Shown: piece after piece, positions 61,544-64,000 of the stretch
Layout: each line of letters begins with the position of its first letter
Numbering within the stretch: the stretch's first letter is position 1
Source of the DNA: Pelecanus crispus
Lineage: Eukaryota > Chordata > Aves > Pelecaniformes > Pelecanidae
Length of the DNA: 64,000 nt
Reading direction: 5' to 3'
Assembly: GCF_030463565.1 (NCBI RefSeq)
Contig: NC_134644.1
Coordinates: 151,367,967 to 151,431,966 of the forward strand
Notes under the pieces: model-generated
What the model was told of the DNA's origin: nothing
Database searches by the model: none
The model's input: only the letters and a program-made list of their open reading frames with translations
Made by a program: the position numbers and the translations under genes

Positions 61544-63511
61544 AGGGCTACTCTTTGTGGCTGGCAGGCCTTTCAGAAGCATGCAAACTCAAGTATTTAG
61601 AGTTGTGCATTAAAATAAACAAAAAGATATATTTTTGAACAGGAGGAAACAAGTCTCTTTCCCCACTTGTAAATCAAGATTTATGAGCAGCGTCAGTATA
61701 GCTGTGCTCACTGCCCGCGAGCTGCAGCCACCCAAGGGACAAAGGGCAGGCTGCTGGGAGCAGGGTATCAAACCGCGCTGGCTGGCTGAAGGAGTATTAA
61801 ATATCGCTTATCCCTAAGTACTCCCGCATTTACTGGGGCTCTGCCTGCGCAGCACTGTTTACCTACCCATCGGGATGTAACACATTTCAGCGCGAGACGC
61901 AGCGTCCAGCTGCGGCCGTGCAGGGCACCGGTGTCATTTCCTTGCAGCCCTGTGCTATGTCTCAGTTGCTGCTTGCTAAATGCCACCTTCATAAATAAAT
62001 TCAGCAACGCGAGAGTCTTTGTGCTAGTAAGTGAGAGGGATTATAGGGGGGTGAAGTGCCCAGCGCACAGAATGGCGTGCTCAGAAACATCTTGAGTGCA
62101 CAGCCTGTGAGGAAAGCGTAGCTCGAGCCACATAAACCCCATCAGCGCTGGTCTGGTGCCTAAACCCAACTGCTCTAATTTAGGCTGTTAGGAATTTTGA
62201 TGTCCTTATTGTGGAAATGGTAAAGCAATAATAGTTCTTTTGTCAAGCTGGCTTACTAGGACCTGGTGAAGGGAGAGGTGTGTCATGTCAGCTTGCTGGC
62301 TTTGCCCACCCAAATGATTTCTGCTGGTCCCTGGTGTGTAGGCAGCTGCTGAGGCCATCACAGCTCGGAGATACCCAGGCCGGGAGTGAGGTGCAATAGC
62401 AGGTTCATGGTTGTGGTTGAGCTTCCAGCTGCTGTGAGGAGGCTGGATTTTTGTGCCAGGCAGATACCTGTTCCCTCTGCTGCCTGATCCAAACCCAAAA
62501 CACTTCCAGGAAAGCCCAGCGCAGCTGTTGGATCACGGTGTAGGTATCAGCCCAGAGGTTGGTATGGGCATGCTCTGACCCTGCTGTGCCTCCAGGCACT
62601 TCACCTCCTTCTCTGGCCCCACAGTCCCCATGGAGCGAGCAGTCAAACCCAACAGCTAGGAGCTGGCACTGGGGCCAGAAGTGTTACGCAGGAGCTTTGC
62701 ACGCAGGTCTGTTTGCATAACCTAGTGCGTGCACTGCCCGGCACTTTGCCATACAGGGCACAGCTGAGGAGCAGCAGGACAGGTTTGTTGGGCCATACAG
62801 TCCCCTGCCTTTGGGCTTCCCATGTGCCGCTGAAGTGCCAGCTCTGTGATCGTCCTGAGAGCAGGGCAGGGCTCAGCCCTGCCCGTTGCTGCGGTCAGCA
62901 CAGCTCAGCACCGGGTGGCCACACCACGCTTGCAGCTTCCCATGCACCATGAGAGCCAGGAGGTGAGCCTCAGCTTTTCCCTGTGGAAGTGAAGCTGAAC
63001 AAGGTCACATGGCAATGCCACCGCAGAGCCAGGAACAGACTTCATCTGCCTTGAACACTGCGTTTCCCTGCTCCAGGGGGGAACTGCCAGGATGGGGATG
63101 GTGCAGAGCTGAGATTTGCAGGACCTGCAGCTCACAGCCTGGCCTCCCCGCAGCACATCCCTGTCCCCAGCCGGCCTCCAGCAGCAGCAGGGCCTTCATC
63201 ACCCAGAAAGACCAGAAACCAAACTTACAGGATCAAGAAGTGACACAAAGGGAAAACAAGTCAGATTTTGCATAGGAAGAGAGGTCTACAGCCGGCAAGG
63301 CCAGCAGCTCTGGAAGCAGAGTGTAGGAAGCAGCACGGACATCAGAGCAGGGAGCCCACAGCTGGGCACGCTCACTGATGAGCATCTGTCCATATGCTTG
63401 CAGCTGCGGTGCATCCCTCACGCCCAAGGGCTGCTGCATGCCGGGGTACACAGGCAGCAGCCCTCCACCAAGGCTAGAGAAGCTACCACAAAAAGCACAA
63501 ACTCCTTCTGA

Positions 63512-64000
63512 ATAGCTGTTACAATCTCTTTATTACAAGGAAGCAAATCATGAGAAAGGACTGAGAAGTATAATTAATACATATATATATATGTAAAAAA
63601 TATATATACACACATAAAATCTGATTTTTTTTTTTTCCCCACACTATGAATTCCTCGACAACTCAGTTGGGTCTTGACTCTCAAATATTCAGCAGACTCT
63701 GTTGCTGCCCCTAGTATTCAAAGGCACTTTAACATACCCATGTTTCAATCTAATTAAGTATATGAGATAGATTGCTATGTTATTCTATTTCAGCAGTAAC
63801 TTTGTCTGAATTTGAACCAAACTTTTATCTGAGAGAGACAAGGAGGAGATCTAGAGGCAGATACTCAAAGAAGCTCCTTCAGCACAGCTCAAGGGTTTCC
63901 TTCACAGCAACAGGATGCACCGCACAGTCTAGGTCCTCTAGCAGAGGACCTTTTATACAAGTGCAGCCCAAAGGGGGAATGCTTCTGTGCCCTGAATTCC
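63512..64000 (-). other. possible 3' UTR of a convergent minus-strand gene
   Basis: A minus-strand AATAAA (complement at 63529-63534) in AT-rich DNA could end a transcript coming from the right. In human the gene downstream of SPAG1 is RNF19A in tail-to-tail orientation, so its 3' UTR is expected in this area. No coding sequence is in the window. (TA)n-like simple sequence lies at about 63578-63608. Confidence 0.35.

Larger units (their letters stand above)
59871..63510. other. intergenic DNA
   Basis: No gene recognised. Contains the poly-G run, a C/A-rich low-complexity stretch, a CR1 tail and a moderately GC-rich zone (62.6-63.45 kb) whose open frames on both strands show no known product. 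Confidence 0.55.

Overview
The window is vertebrate nuclear DNA, almost certainly from a bird. Short exons with GT..AG introns spell out two recognisable vertebrate genes. The interspersed repeats are mostly CR1 LINE fragments ending in the avian-type ATTCTATG tail, and there is one solo LTR of a type common in bird genomes. The species cannot be fixed from sequence alone. A short element that joins a tRNA-Ile-like T-arm to a CR1 tail hints at a songbird-type SINE.

Layout, left to right. Positions 1-6.1 kb hold no firm gene: a CpG island at about 2.43-3.13 kb, A-rich low complexity near 4.28-4.35 kb, a small GC-rich patch at 4.39-4.62 kb, and a few minus-strand splice-like signals that could belong to an unidentified gene. 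POLR2K (RNA polymerase subunit RPABC4, 58 aa) lies on the + strand: CpG promoter at 6.15-6.72 kb, coding exons at 8242-8302, 9076-9168 and 9658-9680. A second CpG island (10.78-11.78 kb) with YY1- and RFX-like motifs is the SPAG1 promoter. SPAG1 (dynein-arm assembly factor DNAAF13) fills 13.6-56.5 kb on the + strand. I could join 18 coding exons into one uninterrupted 975-codon frame. The rest, to about 63.5 kb, is intergenic DNA with CR1 copies and a 41-bp poly-G run. At the right edge a minus-strand AATAAA signal at 63.53 kb may end a convergent gene; RNF19A is expected there from vertebrate synteny.

How the genes relate: POLR2K is a housekeeping zinc-ribbon subunit shared by RNA polymerases I, II and III. 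SPAG1 is a TPR co-chaperone used to preassemble axonemal dynein arms. They are neighbours by conserved synteny, not by shared pathway. All three SPAG1 TPR blocks keep the five carboxylate-clamp residues expected for HSP70/HSP90 tail binding, and the RPAP3_C domain is complete, so the gene looks functional.

I found no new multi-gene system. The points most worth checking are the RFX-like site in the SPAG1 promoter, a solo LTR sitting between two copies of a ~112-bp host repeat, an antisense CR1 that still shows ORF1 esterase remnants, a chimeric tRNA/CR1 SINE, a perfect 26-bp palindrome, and candidate unannotated exons at 4276-4174/2229-2174 (minus) and in SPAG1 intron 16.
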